Source of the DNA: Chelativorans intermedius
GTDB lineage: Bacteria > Pseudomonadota > Alphaproteobacteria > Rhizobiales > Rhizobiaceae
Assembly (NCBI RefSeq): GCF_025398255.1
Contig: NZ_JAODNW010000022.1
Span: 1 to 64,000 of the forward strand
Length of the DNA: 64,000 nt
Reading direction: 5' to 3'
The position numbers and the translations under genes are program-made. Positions within the stretch are counted from its first letter, which is position 1, and every line of letters starts with the position of its first letter. Under the pieces are notes generated by a model. It saw nothing but the letters and a program-made list of their open reading frames with translations, ran no database searches and had not been told where the DNA came from. This document shows, one piece after another, positions 29,628 through 38,501 of this stretch.

Positions 29628-30989
29628 TCATCCTCTTAGCGGAACCACCTCCCGGAATTTCCCGCCGCGACCCTGTTCCGGCGGTTCGTCGCCGCGCTCG
29701 AGCGTGACGTGTTTGAGCCCATGCTCGGCAAGCACCTTCCGCAGGCCTTCTTCGGCCTCGCGCCAGACGGTGTCTGCATTCGCCGTCGGCGCAATTTGCA
29801 GACGCATCTCAAGTGTCACGGGGGCCGTCTGCGCGAGCTGAAAGAGCGTGATGCCGCGAACGGCCTCGATGCGCTGGGTGAGCGCCAGCGGAGGAAGCCT
29901 GACCTCGCCCGTCGAAACGCGAAAAGTGAGGACGTCTGCGGAGCGGCCCTGTACGCGGATCGCGGGCAAGGGATTGCCGCAGGGGCATGGATCGGGCCGC
30001 TGCAGAACGCTGTCGCCGAGATCGTATCGCAGGATCGGCTGCACGCGATTGGCGAGATTGCTGATCAGGACCGTGTGCGACTGTTCGCCTGGAGGGACCG
30101 GGCGATAGTCGGCGTCGACTGGCTCGAACGCCACCCAGTCGGCGTTGACGTGCAGCCAGCCTTGGTCGCACATGGCGCTCATAAACATACATTCCGAGGC
30201 GGCGTAGCTGTTGCCGACCTTGGCATTGAATACGCGCGCAATTCGGCCGTATTCCTCCTGTGGCAGACCTTCGGCCGAGAGGGCCAGCAGCACGGGATTG
30301 ATGTGGAGCCGGCCGGCTTCCTGCTCGTCCGCGAGCATCGCGGCCATGCTGGCATAAGGGGCAAGCAGCGCAGGCTGAAACCGGTTCAGCCGCGCGACAA
30401 GTTCCGCCATTGGCATATGTGCCGATAGCACTTCGACGCGGCTGCCGCGCCGCTTCTTCAGGCGCGTGGCGGCAACCGCTGACGCGAAGTGGCCGCCGGT
30501 TGCCATCACCATTGCCATCCGCCCGCGGCGGGCGACGATTTTGGCGAAGTCGCTCGGTCCGAGCCAGTAGCCCACCCAGCGGAGCATCATGGCAGTCACG
30601 ACCGCCATCGTGCGATCATCGACGAGAAAGATGCCGCGACGACCGGTCGTGCCGGAAGTGGTCATCACGGTGTATTTTCCGAGGAACCACTCTCCAATCC
30701 GGCTGCGATCATCGACGAGCGCCTCTACAGCCTCGAGCGTGACGGCGCGGTCGGTGCACCATTCGTCGAAGCGCCCCATGAGCATCTTCTTGTCGGTGAC
30801 CGGCAATTGGCGCGGATTCTCGATGCGATCCGGCAGATCGCGATAAAGCCCACCGTAGAATGGCGAGCGAGCCCGCGCATAGGCTACCATGTCGACGAGA
30901 CGCCTCGTCTGCCGAGCCGCGAGCGCCTCGCGCCCCTGGCGCTTAGCGCGCCAGGCGTCCCAGATTAGGCCCACGACATGCTTGGTCAT
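29628..30989 (-). CDS. adenylate-forming ligase, PaaK/coenzyme F390 synthetase-like
   Basis: About 453 residues. TSGTTGRRGIFLV is the ATP-binding P-loop of acyl-adenylate enzymes; ILRYDLGDSVL and the metal-binding-like PDPCPCGNPLP are typical of the phenylacetate-CoA ligase / F390 synthetase group. The family activates a carboxylate or phosphate-linked substrate with ATP; the substrate here is unknown. It is the first gene after the MerR-type promoter at 31027-31057. The ATG at 30989 is likely; a GTG at 31010 next to GGAGGT would add seven residues. Confidence 0.85.
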   Translation of the reverse strand: MTKHVVGLIWDAWRAKRQGREALAARQTRRLVDMVAYARARSPFYGGLYRDLPDRIENPRQLPVTDKKMLMGRFDEWCTDRAVTLEAVEALVDDRSRIGEWFLGKYTVMTTSGTTGRRGIFLVDDRTMAVVTAMMLRWVGYWLGPSDFAKIVARRGRMAMVMATGGHFASAVAATRLKKRRGSRVEVLSAHMPMAELVARLNRFQPALLAPYASMAAMLADEQEAGRLHINPVLLALSAEGLPQEEYGRIARVFNAKVGNSYAASECMFMSAMCDQGWLHVNADWVAFEPVDADYRPVPPGEQSHTVLISNLANRVQPILRYDLGDSVLQRPDPCPCGNPLPAIRVQGRSADVLTFRVSTGEVRLPPLALTQRIEAVRGITLFQLAQTAPVTLEMRLQIAPTANADTVWREAEEGLRKVLAEHGLKHVTLERGDEPPEQGRGGKFREVVPLRG

Positions 30990-31026
30990 AATCGTTCTCG
31001 GTTCACACACCTCCGGTTAATTGCTA

Positions 31027-31057
31027 TATCTACTTCCTGTAGCCACTACAGAATCAA
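31027..31057 (-). promoter_or_regulatory. second MerR-type metal-responsive promoter, for the ligase operon
   Basis: On the minus strand: -35 TTGATT, 19-bp spacer with the dyad CTGTAG-TGG-CTACAG, and -10 TAGATA. The 23 bases from -35 through the dyad and next two bases match the cadA promoter. The divergent merR ATG (31064) lies only six bases beyond the -35, so bound regulator would also cover its own start region. Confidence 0.88.
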
Positions 31058-31063
31058 CCCCGG

Positions 31064-31519
31064 ATGATCACTATCGGAGCCTTGTCCAAACGCACGGGCG
31101 TCAATATCGAGACGATCCGCTATTACGAGCGGATCAGACTCATACCCCCGCCGCCCCGAACCGACAGTGGGCGACGCCTCTACGGAGCGGAGGATGTTCG
31201 ACGGCTGACGTTCATTCGCCATGCCCGGGATCTCGGCTTCGACATCTCCGCCATCAAGACGATGCTCGCTCTGCAGGGGGTACCCGAAGCTTCCTGCGAG
31301 CAGGTAAGCCAGATCGCGACCGATCAGCTTGAGGCCGTCGAGAGCCGAATCCGCCGTCTACTGGGGCTTAGAACCGAGCTCACCAGGATGATTAAGGAGT
31401 GCGACAACGGGAGAGTCGCGACTTGCAGGATTATCGAAGTTCTCTCCGACGCTCCCGGCGATCCGGACGCCCAATCAGATCGGCCAGAACGAAAATTGCG
31501 ACGCCGCGGCATAAGCTAG
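31064..31519 (+). CDS. cadR: MerR-family Cd/Pb/Zn-responsive regulator (CadR/PbrR type)
   Basis: 151 residues. DNA-binding domain MITIGALSKRTGVNIETIRY, long dimerisation helix, and three cysteines at the CadR/PbrR positions: SCEQV (near 78), KECDNG (near 112) and ATCRI (near 119). This arrangement binds Cd2+/Pb2+/Zn2+, unlike the CueR-type protein at 1692. It is divergent from the ligase operon and is the only such regulator beside the two matching operators, so I infer it controls both that operon and cadA. No strong ribosome site precedes the ATG. Confidence 0.9.
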   Translation: MITIGALSKRTGVNIETIRYYERIRLIPPPPRTDSGRRLYGAEDVRRLTFIRHARDLGFDISAIKTMLALQGVPEASCEQVSQIATDQLEAVESRIRRLLGLRTELTRMIKECDNGRVATCRIIEVLSDAPGDPDAQSDRPERKLRRRGIS

Positions 31520-31699
31520 ATTGAAGGCTGGCGAATGGCGGCCCATTCAGTGCTCCTTGTCCTTGTTTGCACACGGCATCTGACAGCTTCGACCCCGTGA
31601 CAACTTGTTGTGGCAGTCGGTGGCGCCGCGGAGTAAGGCGTTCCTATGAAGGGGCATTTGGCCCCGGGCCAGCAGGACAGCGATGGGGTACACGAGGGG

Positions 31700-31840
31700 G
31701 GGGGCGATTTGGCCGCGCCTTGGCCTCGTAGGAGTAGCAATCACGACGGCGATCGGCTCGCCGCAGCGACGGTTCAGCAGTTGCTCGACCGATGCGTAGA
31801 AGGCATCGAGATCAGCATGGAGGATTGTGGCGGGTCATAT
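31700..31840 (-). pseudogene. dinB: remnant of a DinB-type Y-family DNA polymerase, N-terminus
   Basis: A short stretch reads ILHADLDAFYASVEQLLNRR then CGEPIAV, the first catalytic motif of DinB-type polymerases. After a frame change near 31735 the sense resumes as SYEAKAR. Nothing of the rest of the gene (about 350 residues in the family) was found. It lies just past the stop of the dnaE2 pseudogene in the same direction. Confidence 0.7.
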
Positions 31841-31849
31841 CCATTCTTC

Positions 31850-34800
31850 CTACCGGAAATCCCGTGTCTTCACCTTGATACGGTCGATATGCTCGTAGGG
31901 ATCGACGATATCGCGTGCTTTCGTCATGCCGCGCGGATCGATGCCCGAACCGCCATGTTGGGCCTCGTCACCGCGGCCGTGCGGCAATGGAAACGGCGCT
32001 TCGCGGTTTCCGACGCTTGCCAGCTCGGCCGACAAATCGGTCAGCTCATGGGCGACGAGATGCACGACCTCGCCCTCGCGCTGGATGCGTCCGCGCACGC
32101 CGAGCATGGCCGACGAAAGCAGAACGCGCCGGAATTTCTCGAACACCTTGACCCAGACGACGACGTTTGCGGCTCCCGTCTCATCCTCCATGGTGAGGAA
32201 CATCACGCCCTTGGCCGAGCCCGGCCGTTGCCGGACCAGCACCAGGCCTGCAGCCTCGAGCCAGCTTCTGTCTCGCGCCTGCATGGCTTCCTGACAGGTC
32301 ACGATGCGGCGCCGGCGAAGATCGGCGCGGAGGAAGGAGACGGGGTGGCTACGTAGGGTCAGCCCGACATGGCCATAATCCTCAACCACCTCGCGGCCGG
32401 CCGTCACGGGCCTGAGTGCGATGGGAGGCTCATGTATCTCCGGCACGGTTTTCTGCTCACGAGAAGTAGCGGCCGCAAACAGGGGCAACGGTTCATCGCG
32501 TAGAGCCTTGATGGCCCAGAGCGCTTCACGGCGGGCAAGGTTGAGATCCGGCAGAAAAGTGTCGGCTTCGGCGAGTTGCACAAGCGACGCCGCCGGCACC
32601 CCGGCGCGGCGCCAGATATCGTCGACCGAGGCGAAGGGCTCGTCGGCCGGCGCCGCGACGATCGCGGCCGCGTCATCATTGGCGAGGCCTTTCACCATGC
32701 GCAGGCCGAGGCGGACAGCGAAGCGATCTTCGGCATCGGTCTGCTCGAGCGTGCAATCCCAGCAGCTGGCATTGACGCAGACGGGGCGCACCTCGACGCC
32801 ATGATCGCGTGCGTCACGCACGATCTGGGCCGGCAGATAAAAGCCCATCGGCTGCGAGTTTAAGAGCGCCGCACAGAACACATCCGGATGCCAGCATTTC
32901 ATCCAGGAGGACGCGTAGGCGATCAAGGCGAAGGAGGCGGCGTGGCTTTCGGGAAAGCCGTAGCTGCCAAAGCCTTCGAGTTGCGAAAAGGTCTTTTCGG
33001 CAAACTCAGGGGTGTAGCCGTTGGCGATCATGCCGTTGATCAGCTTGTCACGGAATTTTGAGACACCGCCGGTGTGCTTGAAGGTGGCCATGGCGCGCCG
33101 CAACTGGTCGGCCTCGCCGGCGGAAAAGCCGGCGCAGACCATGGAGACTTGCATTGCCTGCTCCTGAAACAGCGGCACGCCGAGCGTCTTGCCGAGAACG
33201 CGCTCCAGCTCCGGTGTCGGAAACGTCACCTCTTCCTTCCCGTCGCGCCGGCGAAGATAGGGATGGACCATGTCGCCCTGGATCGGTCCCGGACGGACGA
33301 TCGCGACCTCGATGACCAGGTCGTAGAAGGTACGCGGCTTCATGCGCGGCAGCATCGACATCTGCGCGCGGGATTCAATCTGGAACACGCCGAGCGTGTC
33401 GGCCTTCCTGATCATGGCGTAGGTGCGCGGATCCTCGGCCGGGATCGTAGCCAGGTCGAGTGCGATGCCCTTATGCTTGGACAGGAGAGCGAATGACTTC
33501 TTCATGCAGGTAAGCATGCCCAGGGCCAGGACATCCACCTTCATGAATTTGAGGGCGTCGATGTCGTCCTTGTCCCATTCCACCACCTGGCGGTCCTTCA
33601 TCGCCGCCGGCTCGATCGGCACGAAGTCGTCAAGCCGATCGTGAGTTCTGCGAGGACAGCAGCTTTGTCATGTCCTCGGGCAGGCCGAGCGCCTTGCCGA
33701 CATCGCGGACGGCACCCTTGGTCCGGTAACGGATGACGGTGGAGCAAAGTGCTGTGTGATTGCGGCCGTAGGTTTCATAAACCCACCGCATGACGATCTC
33801 GCGCCGTTCATGCTCGAAATCGACATCGATGTCGGGCGGCTCGCGCCGCTCCTGCGAAACGAACCTCTCGAACAGAAGGTTGTTGCGTTCGGGGATCGAC
33901 GGAGGTGATGCCGAGCACGTAGCAGACGGCAGAATTGGCGGCCGAACCGCGGCCCTGGCAAAGGATGTCCTGGCTGCGGGCGAAGCGAACGATCGAGTTA
34001 ACAGTGAGAAAGTACGGTGCGTATTGAAGCGTCTCGATCAGCCGCGGCTCGTGCTTCAGGATGCCGACCACCTTGTCCGGCACGCCCTCGGGATAGCGGC
34101 GGGCGGCGCCTTCCCAGGTAAGCTTTTCCAGCGCCTGCTGGGCGGTGAGGCCCGGCATCGTCTTTTCCTCCGGGTATTGGTAGGCGAGTTCGTCGAGCGA
34201 GAAACGGCAGCGGTCGGCGATTTCGACCGTGCGCGCCAGGGCCTCAGGATAGCGGCTGAACAGCCGCGCCATTTCATCGCCCGGTTTGAGGTAGCGATCG
34301 GCATGACGTTCGCGCCGGAAGCCGGCGTCATCGATGGTGACGTTGTGGCGAATGCAAGTGACCACGTCCTGCATCATGCGGCGGGCCGGCTCGTGGAAGA
34401 GCACATCATTGGTGACGACGCCCGGCACGCCCATCGCAGCCGTCAGGTTTGCCAGCTCGTAAAGCCGGAGCTGGTCATTCGGGCGCCTGCGCAAGGTGAG
34501 CGCCATATAGGCCCGATCGGAAAAGGCGTCGCCCAGCCGCCGCAGGCGAATGGCGCAAAGGCCATCGGCTTCGTCCGGCACCAGGACCGCGATCAGTCCC
34601 TCGCCATAGGCGACGACATCATCCCATTCGAGATGGCATTTTGCTTTGCCGGTCCTGCCTTGCCGAGTGACAGCAGCCGGCAGAGGCGCGAATAGGCCTG
34701 CCGGTCCATGGGATAGGCCAGGATCGACATGCCGTCGGCGAGATAGAGACGGCAGCCGACGATCAGCCGGATGCCTGTCGTCTTCGCCGCCTCGTGGGCG

Positions 34801-34868
34801 CGTACAATCCCGGCAAGCGAATTGCGGTCGACGATGGCGAGCGCTTCGATGCCCAGCAGTGCCGCCTG
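31850..34868 (-). pseudogene. dnaE2: error-prone DNA polymerase DnaE2, 5'-truncated with several frameshifts
   Basis: The C-terminal 590 codons (from about 33622) are open: [39 protein letters not shown], ending [10 protein letters not shown]. Upstream the gene needs three frame changes: near 34663 (one base lost after LCRLLSLGK), near 33891 (one base gained after VLGITSVDP) and near 33650 (one base gained at [12 protein letters not shown]). About 50-70 expected residues are absent between THDRLDDF and VPIEPAAM. The 5' end stops at [12 protein letters not shown], so the first PHP-domain residues are gone at the junction with transposon DNA. Family role: translesion synthesis in the SOS response. 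Confidence 0.9.
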
Positions 34869-35842
34869 GCGACCACCGGGCCAGCCGCGCTTCGGCGGCC
34901 ATATCGAGCGTCTGATCGGCACACAGATGGGGAGGCTGCATCTGCTGCCTGGAACGACATTCAGCAACGAGCAGGATATCGGTGACTACAATTCGAAGCG
35001 GCACGCGGCACTGACACTGCGGGAGCTTGCCGGTAGTCTTGCCGCACCACTCAGACGAACTTCTGTCATCCTGGATCGGTCGACATGCCGCCTTCTATGG
35101 CGTCCCGCCACTCGTCATGCTGCAGCATTGCTTGTCGGAAGTCAGCTCGCTGCGCGCCGCCGACCTCCACATGAGCTATGATCAGGAGTTCCGCCTGGCC
35201 AACATGTTCGCTACCGAACGGGACGTGGTGCGGCGCATGACCTTCACCAATGTCGCGCAATCAGCGCACCGGTTCATCTCCGCCCGGCCGACGCAGGTCT
35301 GTGCGAGTTGCAGTCCGGGACATAGGAAGCCGGAGCCGATCCTGCGCAGCCAGCTTCTGGGGTGGCGCATTACGTGCCCCTTGTGCGGAGGCCAGTTCCG
35401 GCAGGCCGTCGGGCAAAAACTCCCCTCCCCTTTCCGGCAAAATCGCGTTGCTGCTCTTCATGGCGAAAAGCTGCTGGATGACGAAGCCGAACGTGGTGTC
35501 GCAACCTGGACATCCCCGGCCGAGATTGCCCGGCTCCTCCTGATGCGGCGCGTGCCGAGACCCTTTCCGCGCGAGCACGATCTTTGGCGCTTCAGGGTGC
35601 TCGGCGCGATCATTCCGGATTTCGACCATGTCGTCGCCCAGCAACAGGAGAATCTGCCCTCCCCCGCAAAGCCAATCTTGCCGCTTCACCTACGGCCGGC
35701 ACTGCTCGCCGGCGTTGCCATCGTCGAGCGTGCCGGACCGGAGATGCTCCGAATGCTGCGCGGTCACATGATGGGACAGAACAGGGTCCGTTTCATTGAC
35801 GCCGCCGAGAACATGATAGGCCGCGCGGATGGGCCTAGGTGA
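34869..35842 (+). mobile_element. rearranged TniABQ transposon fragment inside dnaE2 sequence
   Basis: 34870-35026 encodes the C-terminal part of a TniA transposase ([28 protein letters not shown]). It is joined directly, out of frame, to tniQ sequence from 35027. 35027-35826 repeats 20781-21580 with one visible mismatch (35820). No terminal repeats are present. dnaE2 sequence flanks both sides, but from two different dnaE2 genes. This is a recombination scar, not a clean insertion. Confidence 0.85.
35027..35842 (+). pseudogene. tniQ: tniQ second copy, lacking its start
   Basis: Open for 271 codons from a TTG but without the first ten codons or a ribosome site, and ending in chimeric residues GRADGPR at a TGA in the dnaE2-like flank. 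Otherwise identical to the copy at 20754. Probably not expressed. Confidence 0.8.
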
Positions 35843-36112
35843 GCCGTGATGGACCTCGTCGCCGCGCCCATGCGGCACCGGGAATCCCGCCTCCCGCGAA
35901 CCGACGCTGGCAAGCTCGGCAGAAAGATCGGTGAGCTCCTGCGCCACGACGTGCACCACGTCCCCTTCGCGCTGGATGCGGCCCTTGACGCCGAGCATGG
36001 CGGACCCGAGCACGATGCGCCGGTACTTTTCAAAGACCTTGGTCCAGACCACGAGATTGGCGACCGCGGTCTCGTCCTCGAGCGTGATGAACATGACGCC
36101 CTTGCGCGCCAT
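35827..36112 (-). pseudogene. C-terminal fragment of a second, different dnaE2
   Basis: Reads ARKGVMFITLEDETAVANLV, LGVKGRIQREGDVV and GRGDEVHHGSPRPI. It corresponds to [19 protein letters not shown] and onward in the neighbouring dnaE2 but differs at many residues, so it comes from a paralogue or another lineage. Both ends are cut: the 3' end at the tniQ scar and the 5' end near 36112. Confidence 0.85.
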
Positions 36113-36384
36113 GTGGCGATAGGAGAGGATCGCAGTTCAATCTTTGTCATCTCATGACGTCGCGCGACGATGTGATGGAGTTCACCAATCGGGCGCGGGC
36201 TATTCGGCGCTGGGCCTCGTAGCAGGCAATGACCGCGTCGGCTGCGTCTCCTTCCGCGTCAGAGATGGATGCCCGCAAGGGCGAAGACCCGATCCCCGGG
36301 ACTTCGGCTCTGTCGACAGCCCGGCTCCACCAGAAGGACGCCCCCCTCCTCGCCAGAACGTCGAGGTGAGGCTATCATCGCCTC

Positions 36385-36978
36385 ATGTGCAATGCCTACG
36401 AACAGCATGTGAAGTGGGTGGAATACACCCGAATGATGCAGGAGCTCGAGCTGGGCATACCGACCCAGCAGACGGAGCTCGACTTACCGCAGTCTGACAT
36501 GGTGCGGATCAACGACATGGCGCCGGTGATGCGGCCCGCCGGCAATGGCGTTGAACTGGTGCAGATGAATTTCAGCTTTCCGCCTGGCCGGCCGAAGGGC
36601 GGACCGGTGTTCAACTTCCGGTCGGAGGGTCGGGATTTTTCCAAGAGCCTGCGCTGCCTGATACCGGCATCGGGCTTCTTCGAATATGTCGGCACGAAAT
36701 ATCCCAAGACACAGTACCGGTTCAACCTGACCGGCGCGCCGTTTCTGGCGATCGCAGGACTCTGGCGCGAGGCGGAGGGCAATTATCCGGTCAGTTTCAC
36801 CATGCTGACCACGTCGCCGGGCCCCGACATCGCCCCGTATCATGATCGACAGGTGGTGGTGCTGAGGCCCCAAGACTGGGCTGCCTGGCTCTATCTGACC
36901 AAGCCGCAGGCAGAACTGCTGCAGCCGCTGCCGGAGGGTTCGCTCAAGGTCGATATGGTGCGCGAGGGCCGGGCATGA
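36385..36978 (+). CDS. SOS response-associated peptidase family protein (SRAP/YedK/HMCES)
   Basis: 197 residues. Cys2 (MCNAYEQHV) is the residue that crosslinks abasic DNA after Met removal. PASGFFEY and APYHDRQVVVL carry the conserved Glu and His. SRAP proteins shield abasic sites in single-stranded DNA. GAGGTGAGG lies upstream of the ATG. In alphaproteobacterial plasmids the family is often found near dnaE2/imu genes, as here. The 270 bases upstream hold no supported gene. Confidence 0.9.
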   Translation: MCNAYEQHVKWVEYTRMMQELELGIPTQQTELDLPQSDMVRINDMAPVMRPAGNGVELVQMNFSFPPGRPKGGPVFNFRSEGRDFSKSLRCLIPASGFFEYVGTKYPKTQYRFNLTGAPFLAIAGLWREAEGNYPVSFTMLTTSPGPDIAPYHDRQVVVLRPQDWAAWLYLTKPQAELLQPLPEGSLKVDMVREGRA

Positions 36979-37072
36979 GGTCGAGGCCAAGGGTATCCGC
37001 TGAAGGGTGTTTCGGTCTCTTTTCCCAGCGAAGGCTGAGGCATTGTTGTGGGCACGAAAGGAGACCTCTTCC

Positions 37073-37822
37073 ATGAATGCCCAGGAACTTCTCGACAAGA
37101 TCAAGGAACTCCCGAACAAGCCGGTCGACGTGCCCACGGCGCCGCCGGTCGAACTCGTCGCAATGGTGGTGCGCTGGGGGCGTCATCTCAAGCAGTGGAA
37201 GGCGACGACGCTGGCCGACTTCGCACGCGTTTCGCTCTCCACCATCGAGCGCGTCGAACGCGGCGAAAAGGTCAGCGAGAAGGCGCTTGACCGCATCGCA
37301 CAAGCGCTCGGTTACGAGTCCGGCGCCTTCACGAAGCCGCGCCTGCCGATCGGACCGGAGAGAGCCGCCGAGCAACTGGCGGAAACCTACGGTTATCTCG
37401 AACCGGTGACCGTGGCGCCGATGAAGACGCACAAGGCCATTCGCGAGGCCGCAAAATGCGATGCCTATCTCATCCATCGTCCCGATGTGCCGGAGACCTA
37501 TGACAACGACATCGCCAATCTCGGCGAATGGCTCGACCTGGCCTCGTTCATCCTCTCGGACATTGTAGAAGATCCGTCGCCGACCGAGCGCGGACGCCGC
37601 GATCTCTATAACGACATTCTGAAGTGTGTGGCCGAACTCGAGCGCCGGGGGCTGACCGTCTTGTCGGGCGTGATGCAGGCGCCGCAGCCGGGCCTTCCCG
37701 ATTGGAAAGTCGCGATCGTCTCGGTGACGCCGCGGCTGACCGATCCCGGCGCGGCCAAGCGCCGCCATGTCATGGTCGACCGCCGCTGCGTTGCGTTGCC
37801 GGGCAAACGGTCGCCTACGTGA
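37073..37822 (+). CDS. XRE-family helix-turn-helix regulator
   Basis: 249 residues starting MNAQELLDKIKEL. Helix-turn-helix at about 45-95 (TLADFARVSLSTIERVERGE, KVSEKALDRIAQALG). The C-terminal 150 residues are an unrecognised alpha/beta domain that may bind a ligand. AAGGAGACCTCTTCC precedes the ATG at 37073. It overlaps the convergent small gene by eight bases. Confidence 0.82.
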   Translation: MNAQELLDKIKELPNKPVDVPTAPPVELVAMVVRWGRHLKQWKATTLADFARVSLSTIERVERGEKVSEKALDRIAQALGYESGAFTKPRLPIGPERAAEQLAETYGYLEPVTVAPMKTHKAIREAAKCDAYLIHRPDVPETYDNDIANLGEWLDLASFILSDIVEDPSPTERGRRDLYNDILKCVAELERRGLTVLSGVMQAPQPGLPDWKVAIVSVTPRLTDPGAAKRRHVMVDRRCVALPGKRSPT

Positions 37823-38024
37823 CGCGGCGCCCGCGCCGGCCGGCGACGATTGCCAGCATGTTCACCACGGACCATGTTCCTTCGGCGCAAAGGGCTGCCG
37901 TTCGAAAGTCAGCGAGACGTTTGTGCTGCAGCGCCAGGGCGAGCCGCACGGCGGCTTTCGCGTGCGCACGGGCCTCCTCGTTGCTCCAACCCCTGAATTC
38001 CTCCTCGAAGATCGCCTCGAGCAT
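37815..38024 (-). CDS. small hypothetical protein
   Basis: At least 69 residues (MLEAIFEEEFRGWSNEEARA onwards), mostly helical and ending GRRGRRVT. Protein-like sequence continues upstream in frame (ALITAGANDTDAKR) without an evident start codon, so the true start may overlap the preceding gene. Unknown family. Confidence 0.55.
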   Translation of the reverse strand: MLEAIFEEEFRGWSNEEARAHAKAAVRLALALQHKRLADFRTAALCAEGTWSVVNMLAIVAGRRGRRVT

Positions 38025-38059
38025 GCGCTTGGCATCAGTGTCGTTTGCCCCCGCGGTGA

Positions 38060-38299
38060 TCAGCGCAATCGCATGCCGTCGATGTAGATGTTCCTGGTGA
38101 TCCGAACCCAGCCGGGATTCATGCGCACGCCGCTGCGCGGTCGTGACCGCAGGAAGTCGGCAACATCGTCCAAGCTTGCGAGGCGGGTTGGAGCAACATT
38201 CGAACCAAACTCGTGGCAGGCGAAAAGGCCATCTGAACCGCGCTCCACGCGTCCCGTCACGATGCCCCCGTCAATGCGCTCAATTCTTGCTACAGGCAC
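38060..38299 (-). CDS. small hypothetical protein
   Basis: 79 residues from a GTG (38299) preceded by AGGAGG at eight bases. Sequence MPVARIERIDGGIVTGRVER, then DDVADFLRSRPRSGVRMNPG and RITRNIYIDG. It looks like a compact beta-rich domain. It starts four bases after the stop of the 49-residue gene upstream, so the two are one unit. Unknown function. Confidence 0.7.
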   Translation of the reverse strand: MPVARIERIDGGIVTGRVERGSDGLFACHEFGSNVAPTRLASLDDVADFLRSRPRSGVRMNPGWVRITRNIYIDGMRLR

Positions 38300-38302
38300 C
38301 GT

Positions 38303-38452
38303 TTATGCCTCCTTTGGCTTTGCCGGATGCGCTTCCGACTCCAGGCCGAGGCGGAGCACGATTTTGTTGATCTGGGTGTGGGTGCGAATTTCCGCAGCGA
38401 CGAGCTCGTTGGCAACGATGATGGTGGGCCGGGTAAATGGCTTCTCGCGCAT
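38303..38452 (-). CDS. 49-residue hypothetical protein
   Basis: Reads MREKPFTRPTIIVANELVAA, then EIRTHTQINKIVLRLGLESE and a lysine-rich end. CGGGAAGTG precedes the ATG. The middle looks like a short amphipathic helix with an alternating hydrophobic strand. First gene of the tiny-gene unit 38452-37815. Unknown family. Confidence 0.65.
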   Translation of the reverse strand: MREKPFTRPTIIVANELVAAEIRTHTQINKIVLRLGLESEAHPAKPKEA

Positions 38453-38501
38453 CGTCACTTCCCGAAGTGTCGCCTAGCTATAGCTATTGATGGTGGTTCC
38501 T

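Noticed and set aside
31646-32356. 236-codon open frame on the plus strand
   Set aside because: Antisense to the end of dnaE2 and to the dinB remnant, both of which have recognisable motifs on the minus strand.
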